Below, one piece after another: positions 50,043 to 58,635 of a stretch of DNA of 64,000 nt. Position numbers and translations under genes: made by a program. Source of the stretch: Bog-473 sp963744225 (GTDB lineage Bacteria; Actinomycetota; Acidimicrobiia; Acidimicrobiales; RAAP-2); contig CAVUSV010000004.1 in the NCBI GenBank assembly GCA_963744225.1, positions 2,108,001-2,172,000 of the forward strand. Direction: 5' to 3'. A model generated the notes under the pieces. The model ran no database searches. It was given only the letters and a program-made list of their open reading frames with translations, and had not been told where the DNA came from. The stretch's first letter is position 1, and each line of letters begins with the position of its first letter.

Positions 50043-50681
50043 ATGAGCAACGTCTCGTTCTTTGTCGACCCGAGTTGCCCCTGGGCGTGGGTAACCTCCC
50101 GATGGCTCGTCGACGTCGCTCCGGCACGAGATCTCACTATCACATGGAAGTCGCACTGCATCGAGATTCGAGATGACTACGACTTGGCGCCAGGATTTCC
50201 TTCTGAACGTCGAGCGTTTGGCTTGGCGGCGCACGAGCTCTCACACCGCATGCTGCGGGTCTTTGAGGCAGCGCGTGCAGAGGTCGGGGAAGCTGCCGTG
50301 GATGGCCTGTACACAGAATGGGGACCTCGTTACTTCGGGATGGACCATTCAGTCCTTTTGGGGGGCGGCGGATCGGTGATCAGCGACTGCCTCGAGGCCT
50401 GCGGGCTGAACCCAGCGCTCGCTGATGCGGAACACGACGAAAAGTGGGATACGTCCATTATCGAATCAATGCAGATTGCCTATGCATTCGCCGGCCAAAA
50501 GGCGCAGACTCCGACCATTGTCGTTGAGTCGGATCCGCCGTATGGATTCAAGGGGCCGGTCATGTCTGAAGCGCCAACCGGCGAAGAGGCGCTCCGGTTC
50601 TGGGACGCGATTCAAGTCGTCGCGAAACAGGAGGAATTCTTCGAGTTGATGCGACCCCGCACGGTGCCGCCGAAGCCGTAG
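50043..50681 (+). CDS. DsbA-family, mycothiol-nitroreductase-like protein
   Basis: 212 residues. FFVDPSCPWAWVTSRWLVDV sits where the mycothiol-dependent nitroreductases (Rv2466c type) have CPWC; the resolving Cys is Ala, leaving one active-site thiol. Further matches: TWKSHCIEIRDDYDLAPGFP, LYTEWGPRYF, and QTPTIVVESDPPYGFKGPVM with the cis-Pro. Probably a monothiol, mycothiol-linked reductase or transferase in the cytoplasm. Starts 44 bp after a full CBR. Confidence 0.88.
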   Translation: MSNVSFFVDPSCPWAWVTSRWLVDVAPARDLTITWKSHCIEIRDDYDLAPGFPSERRAFGLAAHELSHRMLRVFEAARAEVGEAAVDGLYTEWGPRYFGMDHSVLLGGGGSVISDCLEACGLNPALADAEHDEKWDTSIIESMQIAYAFAGQKAQTPTIVVESDPPYGFKGPVMSEAPTGEEALRFWDAIQVVAKQEEFFELMRPRTVPPKP

Positions 50682-50733
50682 GAATGCGGGAGGAGCACAG
50701 TCGGCCTCTAGACACAGCCAGCGTCTTACGTAA

Positions 50734-50762
50734 TGCGCCCACCTCCGGCGTTCGCAGACACC
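50734..50762 (+). repeat. CBR, plus orientation
   Basis: TGCGCCCACCTCCGGCGTTC then GCAGACACC; right arm partly changed. Confidence 0.7.
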
Positions 50763-50772
50763 ATGGAGTGAA

Positions 50773-50922
50773 CTAACCGGCCTCGGTCACTTCGCCGAAG
50801 GCCTCGCAGTCGGGGTTTTCACAGATGAAGCACGGGTCAAGAACATGCCCAGCGTCACCCGGTAGAGCAGTCACGCCGCAATAGGGACAGATGGGGGCGC
50901 GACCTTCGTCGTCGATGCTCAT
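50773..50922 (-). CDS. Small zinc-ribbon protein (49 aa)
   Basis: ATG 50922 to TAG 50773: MSIDDEGRAPICPYCGVTAL, then CFICENPDCEAFGEVTEAG. Two knuckles, CPYC and CENPDC (with CFIC), give a likely four-Cys zinc site. The whole frame fits neatly between two CBRs 11 and 32 bp away, which supports it as a real, very small cassette gene. Confidence 0.75.
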   Translation of the reverse strand: MSIDDEGRAPICPYCGVTALPGDAGHVLDPCFICENPDCEAFGEVTEAG

Positions 50923-50953
50923 CTACTCAACGTACGTCGTGTACTCATGGGAA

Positions 50954-50983
50954 TGCGCCCCACCAGCCCGGCGTTACGGGGCA
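50954..50983 (+). repeat. CBR, plus orientation
   Basis: TGCGCCCCACCAGCCCGGCG then TTACGGGGCA. Its TTA supplies the stop codon (50974-50976) of the reversed gene to the right. Confidence 0.9.
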
Positions 50984-51261
50984 CCGTCAGCTCCGAGGTT
51001 GCGGGGCTTGGGAGGACTGGGTTGCGCCGCTTCCCACGCTGCTCGCTCCGATGGAGTCATAACGTGTAGATCGAGATAAGCGTTTCGGCGAAAAATCGTA
51101 TTGAAGAAGGCGATCGGCGATCCTCTGCCGGTGCAAATCAGGTCAATAGCGTCACCCGGTTGAGGTGCCAGCGCCAGCTCGTTTGACCGCATGAAGTCGA
51201 TCTTTACGAAAATCCGTCGCTCGCCTGAGGGCACGTCGAACGACAAGCGTTTTCCGCCCAC
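50974..51261 (-). CDS. Small protein, paralogue of 47085-47468
   Basis: 95 residues: MGGKRLSFDVPSGERRIFVK, SNELALAPQPGDAIDLICTG and FFNTIFRRNAYLDLHVM. Aligns with the second half of the broken gene at 47085 (IPGNHQIKV..., PIMAKAGEMVALECGPG, TTFFRRRRYLRI). The C-terminal residues and the stop are read from the CBR itself. Beta-rich, function unknown. A start upstream of 51261 with the same basic linker may exist in another frame. Confidence 0.7.
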   Translation of the reverse strand: MGGKRLSFDVPSGERRIFVKIDFMRSNELALAPQPGDAIDLICTGRGSPIAFFNTIFRRNAYLDLHVMTPSERAAWEAAQPSPPKPRNLGADGAP

Positions 51262-51392
51262 AGTTCTCCTACCTCTTGGTCGTCATTGACCAACTTGTAA
51301 AGGCGATTCCGGTCCACCTTGATGTCTGGGCTGCGATACACAGAGATGGTCGGCGACACGGTGACATCATGCCGTTTCTATGTCCCTGTGGG

Positions 51393-51439
51393 TAGCCCCG
51401 TTGTGCCGCACGGTGGCACCGTCCCGGCGAAGTCGGGCA
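51393..51439 (+). repeat. CBR, plus orientation, full-length copy
   Basis: TAGCCCCGTTGTGCCGCACG, GTGGCACCGTCCCGGCGAAG, TCGGGCA. Confidence 0.9.
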
Positions 51440-51459
51440 GGCTCGCCACCGGCTACCCG

Positions 51460-51903
51460 TTACCAAGTTGAGAAGACTTTGCGAGCCTGCTCATATTGGC
51501 CCCGGTCGAAGAAGAACGGACCCACGGCAACGGGTTTGCCTGATCCCTGATTGTGGAAGTCGCTCCACTGGACGGTGTCCGCCTTGTAAGTGATGCGGGC
51601 ATAGCTGCCTCCGCACCCGTACACCGTGCACCCACACGTAAGAACCGGAACGAAACCTTCAGGCGCGTCCCACTCCTCCACTGGACCAGGACCCCAGATT
51701 CCTAGGTCAGTAGCCACCTCTTCATCCGCCAGGATGGCGTATCCGGATGATCCGACTTCTGCGAAGCGCTCCGAGAGCGATACTCCATCAATCACAACTT
51801 CGATCGTCTGGACGTGATTCTCCGGCGCCCAGGGGAGCGGGTACGTCCCTCGGCGGAACTCGATAACAGAGCGCCAGTCGGTTGGCCGTGCGGGCGAACT
51901 CAC
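51460..51903 (-). CDS. Hypothetical protein (147 aa)
   Basis: VIEFRRGTYPLPWAPENHVQ, TIEVVIDGVSLSERFAEVGS, then VPVLTCGCTVYGCGGSYARI and SDFHNQGSGKPVAVGPFFFD. The CGCTVYGCGG block is striking and recurs in uncharacterised proteins of actinobacteria (immunity- or cargo-like); I cannot name the family. Acidic, soluble. Confidence 0.75.
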   Translation of the reverse strand: MSSPARPTDWRSVIEFRRGTYPLPWAPENHVQTIEVVIDGVSLSERFAEVGSSGYAILADEEVATDLGIWGPGPVEEWDAPEGFVPVLTCGCTVYGCGGSYARITYKADTVQWSDFHNQGSGKPVAVGPFFFDRGQYEQARKVFSTW

Positions 51904-51962
51904 CTAATCAACTCTAAGCGCCCTCGGTGTGTCGGCCCGCAAGCGATCGATCCGGTGTTGCC

Positions 51963-51982
51963 AGTCCGGCGAACGGGGGCAC
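51963..51982 (+). repeat. CBR, plus orientation
   Basis: AGTCCGGCGAACGGGGGCAC. Confidence 0.9.
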
Positions 51983-52071
51983 TCCTTAGTGCGGGAGGTG
52001 ACAAGTCAATCTCGACTCACCGGGTCTTCCACAGCCTTGCGTGCTGATCCTTCGACAATCAGACTTCCCTG

Positions 52072-53160
52072 GTGGCATCAGCTCGGGGAACGAACAGCTC
52101 AACTATCGATTGGGCCTCGCTCAATGATGCTATTGGGATCGACCTGGATGCTGCTCACTGTGCTCTCGCCTTGATCCTCGGAGAGGACAATCTTCGTGCT
52201 GCCGTTGATACATATCTGACATTCCAGGGTGGATGGGTCGTCGCCGAGTCAGTTGTCAGCCACCTACGGTCCGAGGCCGCTCACGACCGTTGCCTCGAGA
52301 TCTGGAGAACAGACTCGGACGTGGAAAGGCGACGAGCGGCATTGGAAATCCTCCCTGGCGTGGTGCGCATAGATGATTTGCCAGTGATCGGTGAGATTCT
52401 GAGCGATCCCGATCCTTTGATCCCATGGCACGGAATCCGTTGTATGAATCAGCTGGCCTATGGGGATGACCTGGGAGAACACGATTCAGAGAGATATCTG
52501 CGCCATCTCTCTGAGAGCGAGGACCAAACGGTTCCTCAACTTCAACAAGAGCTTGCGTTCGTGCATGAGTTTTTGGCAAGCCTTGAGTCCGCCCCGACGC
52601 TGATGTCGGAGTCACCCGCGAGCTGCAGGCAACGCGGTACGCATTGGACCGATGGACCTCTCGTTGATCCGATCGACTGGGATCAGGTGGGTGAAACTCT
52701 CGCAACAGGGGGCTCCGGCGGAACATGGGTCGCCCGAATGGCTCTGGAGCTGACTATCGGCCAGCAACGCTTTCGCGATGCCGTTGATTGGTGCGTCGAT
52801 GACAAGCCAGGTGCCGAGCTCGCCCGCTTGGTCTTGGCTGACGTACAGCCGCCCTCTGCAGGGGACCGGTGCATCGAGATCTTCCGATTCGAGGTTGACC
52901 TCAAACGCCGTCAAACTGCGGTCAGCGTCTTGTGTCTCGTCGTCGTGAATAGTCAGCTGTACATCGTCGAAGAGCTGCTGAATGACTCGGACCCAACAAT
53001 TCAAGAGAGTGGCGCTGTGATCCTCGAATCTCTGGTCGAGTCCCAATTGCGAAGCGATCCTGATCCAGAACCATATGTCGTACTAGCGGAGATGCATCCC
53101 AACGAGCGGGTCCGGGAGAAGGCTCAAACGATCCGAAGAGACTGGGTCGATTGGCCCTAA
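52072..53160 (+). CDS. HEAT-like repeat protein with an internal duplication
   Basis: 362 residues, GTG start. Two homologous halves: AHDRCLEIWRTDSDVERRRA, ALEILPGVVRIDDLPVIGEI, LSDPDPLIPWHGIRCMNQLA (about residues 70-125) and AGDRCIEIFRFEVDLKRRQT, AVSVLCLVVVNSQLYIVEEL, LNDSDPTIQESGAVILESLV (about 265-325). Alpha-helical repeats suggest a protein-binding scaffold. Not a known enzyme. The halves have diverged, so the duplication is old. Confidence 0.75.
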   Translation: MASARGTNSSTIDWASLNDAIGIDLDAAHCALALILGEDNLRAAVDTYLTFQGGWVVAESVVSHLRSEAAHDRCLEIWRTDSDVERRRAALEILPGVVRIDDLPVIGEILSDPDPLIPWHGIRCMNQLAYGDDLGEHDSERYLRHLSESEDQTVPQLQQELAFVHEFLASLESAPTLMSESPASCRQRGTHWTDGPLVDPIDWDQVGETLATGGSGGTWVARMALELTIGQQRFRDAVDWCVDDKPGAELARLVLADVQPPSAGDRCIEIFRFEVDLKRRQTAVSVLCLVVVNSQLYIVEELLNDSDPTIQESGAVILESLVESQLRSDPDPEPYVVLAEMHPNERVREKAQTIRRDWVDWP

Positions 53161-53238
53161 GCTTGGATCCGCGAGCTTGGGCAGCAGACGACGGTGCACA
53201 ACATCCGGGCATCTCCGAATCGCGGCAGGGTCTCACCG

Positions 53239-53257
53239 TCCCGGCGATAGGGGGCAG
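53239..53257 (+). repeat. CBR, plus orientation
   Basis: TCCCGGCGATAGGGGGCAG. Confidence 0.9.
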
Positions 53258-53290
53258 TCCCCAGAGGTTGCGATTCCGCCCCCTTGGCCG

Positions 53291-53698
53291 CTATCGAGCG
53301 CCCATCACCTCTTGCATCTGCGCCGTGTCCACGAACTGCTGGAAACTCGTCAATTTGCCGTCGCGAATCTTGAATACGTGGCACATCTGCGCGTCCAAAC
53401 TCTTGCCAGTGGCCTTGAAGGTCCCGGTGTAGCGCCCTTCGACGACGACGGTCTCACCCGCATCGTAGAAGTCCTTCGGATGAACGACGAAGGTGCCATC
53501 AAAGTCTGCCCCGATCTTCACGAACAGGTTCTGCAAGACGGCGTCGGGTCCATGCCAAGGCTCGCCGCTCGGCTGGTATGGGTTCCCCTCTGCTTCGCTC
53601 CACTGCATATTGGGGTCCATCATGCCGAGAAGAGTGGGAATGTCGCCTCGGCCGAAGCAGTCGTACGCATCTCGAATCAACTGGACGTTATTGCTCAT
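53291..53698 (-). CDS. SnoaL-like (NTF2-fold) protein
   Basis: 135 residues from ATG 53698 (MSNNVQLIRDAYDCFGRGDI). PTLLGMMDPNMQWSEAEGNP, FVKIGADFDGTFVVHPKDFY, VVEGRYTGTFKATGKSLDAQ and CHVFKIRDGKLTSFQQFVDT follow the SnoaL_2/ketosteroid-isomerase-like pattern. Such proteins are isomerases, hydrolases or binding domains; the role here is unknown. Confidence 0.88.
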   Translation of the reverse strand: MSNNVQLIRDAYDCFGRGDIPTLLGMMDPNMQWSEAEGNPYQPSGEPWHGPDAVLQNLFVKIGADFDGTFVVHPKDFYDAGETVVVEGRYTGTFKATGKSLDAQMCHVFKIRDGKLTSFQQFVDTAQMQEVMGAR

Positions 53699-53783
53699 TT
53701 GCTCGGCCTCCTCTGGCAGTCGATTCGGAAACCTAGGGCGATTCTTCACTCGTTGCAATCGGGACTGAATTGGGTTCCCGATG

Positions 53784-53834
53784 TGCCAGTAGGTGCCGGT
53801 CGAGAATGACTCAGACCCGGCGAAGTGGGGCAGG
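53784..53834 (+). repeat. CBR, plus orientation, full-length copy
   Basis: TGCCAGTAGGTGCCGGTCGA, GAATGACTCAGACCCGGCGA, AGTGGGGCAGG. Confidence 0.88.
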
Positions 53835-53878
53835 TCCAGGTGCGCCAGCGAGCCTCCTTGGCCCGCGAGCTTTGAGCA

Positions 53879-54577
53879 GTGCGTACGCTTTCCTGCGTGG
53901 CATCGGTCAATCCTTGGTTAGAGCTTCCTAGCCGGGCCCCCTTCATTCTCCCCGCAGACGAGCCCCACGTCGATGCCTTCAACGCGGCTCTCGACCAAAG
54001 CAACACGACGCACCGCATCATCGAAGATTGGCCTCCGGGACCCTTCGCTGGCTGCCTCGGTGCACCTGTAGTCGTGCTCCTCGCCAACCCTGGATGGAGC
54101 GAAACCGGTCTAGCTGAGCAGTGCGCCCCCGGTGCGCTCAAACCCATCCTCGAGGCGATCATGACCCCTGAGGGCACCCCCGTCTGGCCATTAACGGACC
54201 GCTTTGCAGACACCGAGCCCGGGAAATGGTGGCGAGCCCGGACAAGGGATCTCGCCGTCGAAGTCGGTGGCTTCGGCGTTCTCGCCCGTCGGCTGCTGAT
54301 GGTGGAGTTGCACGGGTATCACTCACGCGAGTGGGTCGCCCCTCGGGTCACTTTCCCCTCCCAGCGCTACGGCTTCGAGCTCGTGCGAGCTGCGATGGAC
54401 CGCGGCGGTCTCATTGTGGTGGCGCGCTGCATGCGCCACTGGCACGCAGCGGTCCCGGGCCTTCGCCAGTATGAGAACCAGGTCGGGTTGGCATCACCGA
54501 GAAGTGGCTATCTGAGTCGGGGCAACCTGAAGAAGAACTTCCCGAAGGTCGTAGGCGTACTCACGGATCAGCGGTGA
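53879..54577 (+). CDS. Conserved-looking hypothetical protein (232 aa)
   Basis: APVVVLLANPGWSETGLAEQ, PLTDRFADTEPGKWWRARTR, LLMVELHGYHSREWVAPRVT, FPSQRYGFELVRAAMDRGGL and a C-terminal SPRSGYLSRGNL. The same order of motifs occurs in a widespread uncharacterised family with a uracil-DNA-glycosylase-like appearance (LLANPG, GYxSxGNL), but the catalytic residues cannot be confirmed. A slightly later start (VASVNPW) is possible. Confidence 0.75.
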   Translation: MRTLSCVASVNPWLELPSRAPFILPADEPHVDAFNAALDQSNTTHRIIEDWPPGPFAGCLGAPVVVLLANPGWSETGLAEQCAPGALKPILEAIMTPEGTPVWPLTDRFADTEPGKWWRARTRDLAVEVGGFGVLARRLLMVELHGYHSREWVAPRVTFPSQRYGFELVRAAMDRGGLIVVARCMRHWHAAVPGLRQYENQVGLASPRSGYLSRGNLKKNFPKVVGVLTDQR

Positions 54578-54598
54578 TGGGTTTTTGCTGTCTCACCG

Positions 54599-54618
54599 TT
54601 CCGGCGGTAGGGGGCACC
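54599..54618 (+). repeat. CBR, plus orientation
   Basis: TTCCGGCGGTAGGGGGCACC. Confidence 0.9.
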
Positions 54619-54626
54619 CAGATTCC

Positions 54627-55469
54627 CTATGCAGCGGCAATCCAGCTGACACCGATCATCCGGGCGCCGCCGTGCACGCCGACGACGGCACCCAACGTGC
54701 CGATCCGAATGGCCTCTCGGGGAAAGCGGGGAGCGATGAGGTCGAGGAACTGGTCGATGTCAGGTGCGCCGCCATGCATCACCACAACGTGTTCGATCGG
54801 CCCGGCAGCGCCCATTCGCTCATAGAGCATCTGCAACGCCCTTTTGCGAGTCCGAGCCTTACCGGCTTCGTGGACGACGCCACCGGTAAGGTCGATAACC
54901 GGCTTGATCGACAGCAGTGACCCGACCATTGCCGTCGCGCCCCCAATTCGCCCACCCTTCTTCAGGTTCTCCAAGGTGTTCAGAGCCGCCAGCACGTGCG
55001 TGCGAGGGATGAGGTCGCTGACTCGACGTAATACTGTGCCGATGTCGGCCCCCTCGGCGGCTACTTTGCCGGCTTCAATCACAAGAGTGCCTAGCCCGCT
55101 TGACACCGTCCGACTGTCGATCACATGGACGACAATCTGCCCCTCCAACGTGGCGGCAGCGGTGAGGGCTGACTGAAATGTGGTTGACAAGACGCTCGAG
55201 AGGGTGAGACAAATCACTGCCTCAGCGCCGGCATCTCTTGCGTTGTGAAAGGCCTGTTCAAACGCACCGGGCGACGGGCAGGCCGTCTGGGGGAGGTCTT
55301 CGATGTTCGCCATTCGTTGGTAGAAGTCTTCGACACTGAGGTCCTGGCGGTCGGTAAATTCTTCGCTGCCAAATCGGATCGTGAGGGGCACGATCTCGAC
55401 ATTGAACGGGTCGATGTCGTCCTGTTCCAAGTCGCAAGAGCTGTCGGTGACCACGAAGACACCAGGCAT
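54627..55469 (-). CDS. DegV family fatty-acid-binding protein
   Basis: 280 residues from ATG 55469 with an AGGAGG site. VVTDSSCDLEQDDIDPFNVE, VPLTIRFGSEEFTDRQDLSV, TACPSPGAFEQAFHNARDAG, CLTLSSVLSTTFQSALTAAA and RIGGATAMVGSLLSIKPVID are all hallmark DegV blocks. In Firmicutes, homologues (FakB) hand exogenous fatty acids to FakA kinase; here no fakA lies nearby. Confidence 0.95.
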   Translation of the reverse strand: MPGVFVVTDSSCDLEQDDIDPFNVEIVPLTIRFGSEEFTDRQDLSVEDFYQRMANIEDLPQTACPSPGAFEQAFHNARDAGAEAVICLTLSSVLSTTFQSALTAAATLEGQIVVHVIDSRTVSSGLGTLVIEAGKVAAEGADIGTVLRRVSDLIPRTHVLAALNTLENLKKGGRIGGATAMVGSLLSIKPVIDLTGGVVHEAGKARTRKRALQMLYERMGAAGPIEHVVVMHGGAPDIDQFLDLIAPRFPREAIRIGTLGAVVGVHGGARMIGVSWIAAA

Positions 55470-55602
55470 GAGAGGTTCCTCCTCTTTAGGGTCCTCACCA
55501 TTCTGGTGCCCGAAGTGAGGGATCCCGCCAACCCCCAAAGTGACGGATTATCCCTACAGCCCCCTTGTCAGAGGTCTCGGCTGTGCAGCGTCGGGGTGCC
55601 CC

Positions 55603-55622
55603 GGACCGGCGGTATGGGGCAC
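55603..55622 (+). repeat. CBR, plus orientation
   Basis: GGACCGGCGGTATGGGGCAC, preceded by TGCCCC. Confidence 0.88.
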
Positions 55623-55664
55623 CCAGACCTTGATCGCTCGTCTCGCTGGCGGGAGGATCTAGGT

Positions 55665-56138
55665 GTGGATGACTACGACGGAGATGAGCCGACTGGTGAC
55701 CTTCAGATGTTGGTAAACGAGGACACGCAGCGCATCATGGCTTACGGCCATGAACACCCCAGCGAGTACGGAGGGAGTTGGCTGAATAGGGCTGATCGGA
55801 CATACGGCGTGAGCTTCACCGGATCCTTGGAGCAGCATGAAGCGGCTCTCGGCTCGACCCTCAATCTGCCAGAACGACTGAGGGTCCGGCGCAGCCTCTA
55901 CTCGTTCGCCGAACTCCAAGAGGTCTGTGTCCGTTTGCAGACGGAGGACTGGGATCTCAGCGATCTCGATGACAAGGGCAGACCCGCAATCAACGGTTTC
56001 GGACCTAATCAAGAGGCGGGTGTTGTTCAAGTGCGGGTCCAGAGTGGTCGCCCTGACATCTCGGTCCGGTTGGTGGCCAAGTACGGGTCTCGGATTGTGA
56101 TCGAAGAGGGCGATTGGGTCAACGTCGCCTTCGCCTGA
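55665..56138 (+). CDS. Hypothetical protein (157 aa); intact copy of the fragment at 16399
   Basis: GTG 55665: VDDYDGDEPTGDLQMLVNED, HEHPSEYGGSWLNRADRTYG, VSFTGSLEQHEAALGSTLNL, LQEVCVRLQTEDWDLSDLDD and VRLVAKYGSRIVIEEGDWVN. Soluble acidic alpha/beta protein of unknown function (it may be an exported inhibitor-like fold, but no signal peptide is seen). About 130 bp of its gene, from codon 66 on, is duplicated at the CBR orientation switch. Confidence 0.72.
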   Translation: MDDYDGDEPTGDLQMLVNEDTQRIMAYGHEHPSEYGGSWLNRADRTYGVSFTGSLEQHEAALGSTLNLPERLRVRRSLYSFAELQEVCVRLQTEDWDLSDLDDKGRPAINGFGPNQEAGVVQVRVQSGRPDISVRLVAKYGSRIVIEEGDWVNVAFA

Positions 56139-56148
56139 GCAGGCCACC

Positions 56149-56168
56149 TACCCGGCGATATGGGGCAC
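56149..56168 (+). repeat. CBR, plus orientation
   Basis: TACCCGGCGATATGGGGCAC. Confidence 0.9.
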
Positions 56169-56262
56169 CTGATGCCACAACGGTCAGGTCAGCTCTGCTA
56201 GGGCTGGGGTTCAGATGAGGGACTGTCAGGGCGGGAGCAGTGACGACCCTGCTCGCTCGGGG

Positions 56263-57405
56263 TTACTCTGGAGCGATCTGGAGTGCGTCGACTCCGGTGC
56301 GTCTGACCTCAAAGCGTTTCTTCAGCTTCAGGCCGGGCCGCTCGATCAGATAGTACGACGCTAGGGGCAGCGCGACGAGCAGGAACGCCGCGACGCCGTA
56401 GTGGGTGAGCTTCTGACTCATGCCATGTTTCTGGCCCGCCGGAACAGCGATGAGCGCCAGGACGTTCCACAGGTAGATGGAGTAGGACAGCACGCCGATC
56501 CACACCACGAACCTGAGGGCCAAGAAGCGCCCGAGCAGGGTGTCGGGCGACGTGATCAGCGCCACCAGCGCCAGTCCCGCCGCGATGCATATGATCTCGA
56601 CGGGTCCGGCGTAGGCCCAGTCTTTCGTGCCGTCGATGGCACGGGTCCAGACCAGCAACGCGGCGATGAACACGAACGGGAACCACCGGGAGAAGCGACG
56701 CGTCATCATGAGCCGGTCGAAGTACCCGGCGCTCAGCATCAACGCGAAGAGACAGCCCAGCAGGAGCGAGTAGGCGTTGGTGTCCGGCGCGTAGTAGAGC
56801 CGTTGGTAGGGAACGTGGTGCGCAGCCAGGACCAAGTTCTCGGCCATGGAGAGCGCGACCAGCGAGGCGGTCACCACGATCAGCCACTTCCGGGAGACCC
56901 ACCGACTGAGCAGGAGCAACGCCACCGGCCAGAGCAGGTAGAACTGCTCCTCCATGCACAACGTCCAGATCTGCCCGAGCCCTTCGTGGGGCTGGTTGCT
57001 GACGTTCCAGAAGTTCATTCGATAGGTGGCACCGATCCAGAGCTGGTGGCGCCACGACGCGAACTCGGCCGACTGAAAGAGGCGGGCGTAGATCAGATTC
57101 CCCACGATGAACGCCACATACGCCGGCCATAGTCGGAAGATCCGGCGGAGGTAGAACCGGCCGAGCGAGATCCGGCCGTCCTCTCGGGTCGCCGACTCCT
57201 CGATGAAGAGGCTGGTGATCAGGAAGCCCGAGAGGACGAAGAACACGTCTACGCCGATCCAGCCGCCCTTCGCGAGGCCACTTGAGTAGATGGTGAGGTG
57301 CAGAGCCACGACGAGGGCGATGGCAACCGCCCTCAGGCCGTCGAGCTGCGGTACGCGCCCGACCTTCCGCTCGACGAGCAGGTCAACCTCAACTGTCGTC
57401 GCCAC
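56263..57405 (-). CDS. Acyltransferase family 3 membrane protein
   Basis: 380 residues, about ten transmembrane helices. VPQLDGLRAVAIALVVALHL with the catalytic His, GGWIGVDVFFVLSGFLITSL, GRFYLRRIFRLWPAYVAFIV and QIWTLCMEEQFYLLWPVALL are the family signatures (OafA/YrhL-type). It would transfer an acyl group from inside to an extracellular sugar or lipid. A basic C-terminal tail (LKLKKRFEVRRTG) faces the cytoplasm. Confidence 0.95.
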   Translation of the reverse strand: MATTVEVDLLVERKVGRVPQLDGLRAVAIALVVALHLTIYSSGLAKGGWIGVDVFFVLSGFLITSLFIEESATREDGRISLGRFYLRRIFRLWPAYVAFIVGNLIYARLFQSAEFASWRHQLWIGATYRMNFWNVSNQPHEGLGQIWTLCMEEQFYLLWPVALLLLSRWVSRKWLIVVTASLVALSMAENLVLAAHHVPYQRLYYAPDTNAYSLLLGCLFALMLSAGYFDRLMMTRRFSRWFPFVFIAALLVWTRAIDGTKDWAYAGPVEIICIAAGLALVALITSPDTLLGRFLALRFVVWIGVLSYSIYLWNVLALIAVPAGQKHGMSQKLTHYGVAAFLLVALPLASYYLIERPGLKLKKRFEVRRTGVDALQIAPE

Positions 57406-57635
57406 CCTGGTGTCTTCGGACGAACCCGAGGGCTCCTTGAGCAGACCTCGCCGCCCACCTTGTGATGGTTATCGATTTCTCGGTTTCGTCACCAGTGTCG
57501 TTCTGTCAACATCGGCTGATCGTTCGTCGGTCATTGCGCCGTTGGACGACCCGGCCCACCGCAAGGGAGGAACAACGGCCGTCGGCCCTATCCCACAAGA
57601 TCCCTAGCCCGAAAGTGACGTGGGGTGGCAGACAG

Positions 57636-57655
57636 TCCCGGCGAACGGGGACACC
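57636..57655 (+). repeat. CBR, plus orientation
   Basis: TCCCGGCGAACGGGGACACC; no gene between the acyltransferase start and this site. Confidence 0.92.
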
Positions 57656-57690
57656 CCTCCTCGATCACGTGCCCTGCGTACCATCTACGG

Positions 57691-58521
57691 ATGGCGATTC
57701 GCCACAGCCTGCACCCTCGTCTTCGCACCCAACGCCAGACACGGCGGCTTCGCGGGCTTGGACTCGTGGGTGTCTTTGTCGCAGCTGGGGCCACATCAGC
57801 GTTGTTGCCACCGATGCGGCAGGCCGCTGCCGCAGGACCGGCAACGACGCAGAGGGTCCCAAAGTCAGAGGTTGTTGACGGAGTGCCACTGATTCCGATT
57901 ACGGCATTGCAACGAAGTCAATGTCAGAGGTTTGCCTCACGATCGAAGAGGGCGGTGCCTTGCCCGGAACTCCTGCCAGATCCGATACCGATTCCATCGA
58001 ACTACTCGGGTCCACCTTGTCTTGGAGCTGTGGGTGAGACTGCGTGTGGACCGGCGTCCTTTCAAGTGTCCCGCTCACTCCTCGAGTTGAGTCAATCCAA
58101 CTTCCAGGTCCCGCCTCGCTACGTGGGAGTGACGTTCCAGCAGTACAACGGAGCCGTCGTGCCTATGCAATCCATTTCTGGCGGACCGCTAGGACATTTC
58201 GTGGTGATGGCCGGTACGAACTTGTCTGCCGTTGTGGGAAATGGTTCCCGACGTGGCGCATCGCCAGTTCCCACGTACTGCGCACCTGAGATGACCTCAA
58301 CACCGCTTCGAGTCAATGGGGCCATGGCCAAGCTGTACCAGTGCTCAGACTCCGGAGGTGGGCCGGGCGTACTCCAGCTGATCATGGGTCACCAACTTCT
58401 GGTGTGGAAACGAGGCGGAATCGTCTGTGAGGTGAGCTTTCACGGCATCAGTCAGGTCAACGTGGACCTTGACGTCGCAGTCGCCGATTCCGTCAGGATG
58501 GTGGGCGCCGGAAGACGATAA
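57691..58521 (+). CDS. Secreted or anchored hypothetical protein
   Basis: 276 residues from ATG 57691. A basic start (MAIRHSLHPRLRTQRQTRRL) leads into a twin-arginine-like or Sec signal, GLGLVGVFVAAGATSALLPP. The mature part has a Cys-rich region (SQCQRFASRSKRAVPCPELL, GPPCLGAVGETACGPASFQV) and strands ending VWKRGGIVCEVSFHGIS. No family recognised. Confidence 0.7.
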   Translation: MAIRHSLHPRLRTQRQTRRLRGLGLVGVFVAAGATSALLPPMRQAAAAGPATTQRVPKSEVVDGVPLIPITALQRSQCQRFASRSKRAVPCPELLPDPIPIPSNYSGPPCLGAVGETACGPASFQVSRSLLELSQSNFQVPPRYVGVTFQQYNGAVVPMQSISGGPLGHFVVMAGTNLSAVVGNGSRRGASPVPTYCAPEMTSTPLRVNGAMAKLYQCSDSGGGPGVLQLIMGHQLLVWKRGGIVCEVSFHGISQVNVDLDVAVADSVRMVGAGRR

Positions 58522-58555
58522 GCGTCCGTGAGCTGAAGTTGGAAGGACTTACCCA

Positions 58556-58604
58556 GTGGCCCCGAAGTGCCGAACTGCCCCACCTCCCGGCGTACGGGGG
58601 CACC
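58556..58604 (+). repeat. CBR, plus orientation, full-length copy
   Basis: GTGGCCCCGAAGTGCCGAAC, TGCCCCACCTCCCGGCGTAC, GGGGGCACC. Long outer stem (GTGGCCCC/GGGGGCAC). Confidence 0.95.
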
Positions 58605-58635
58605 CTTCTGATCGATCGATAACGGCCCTCATGTA

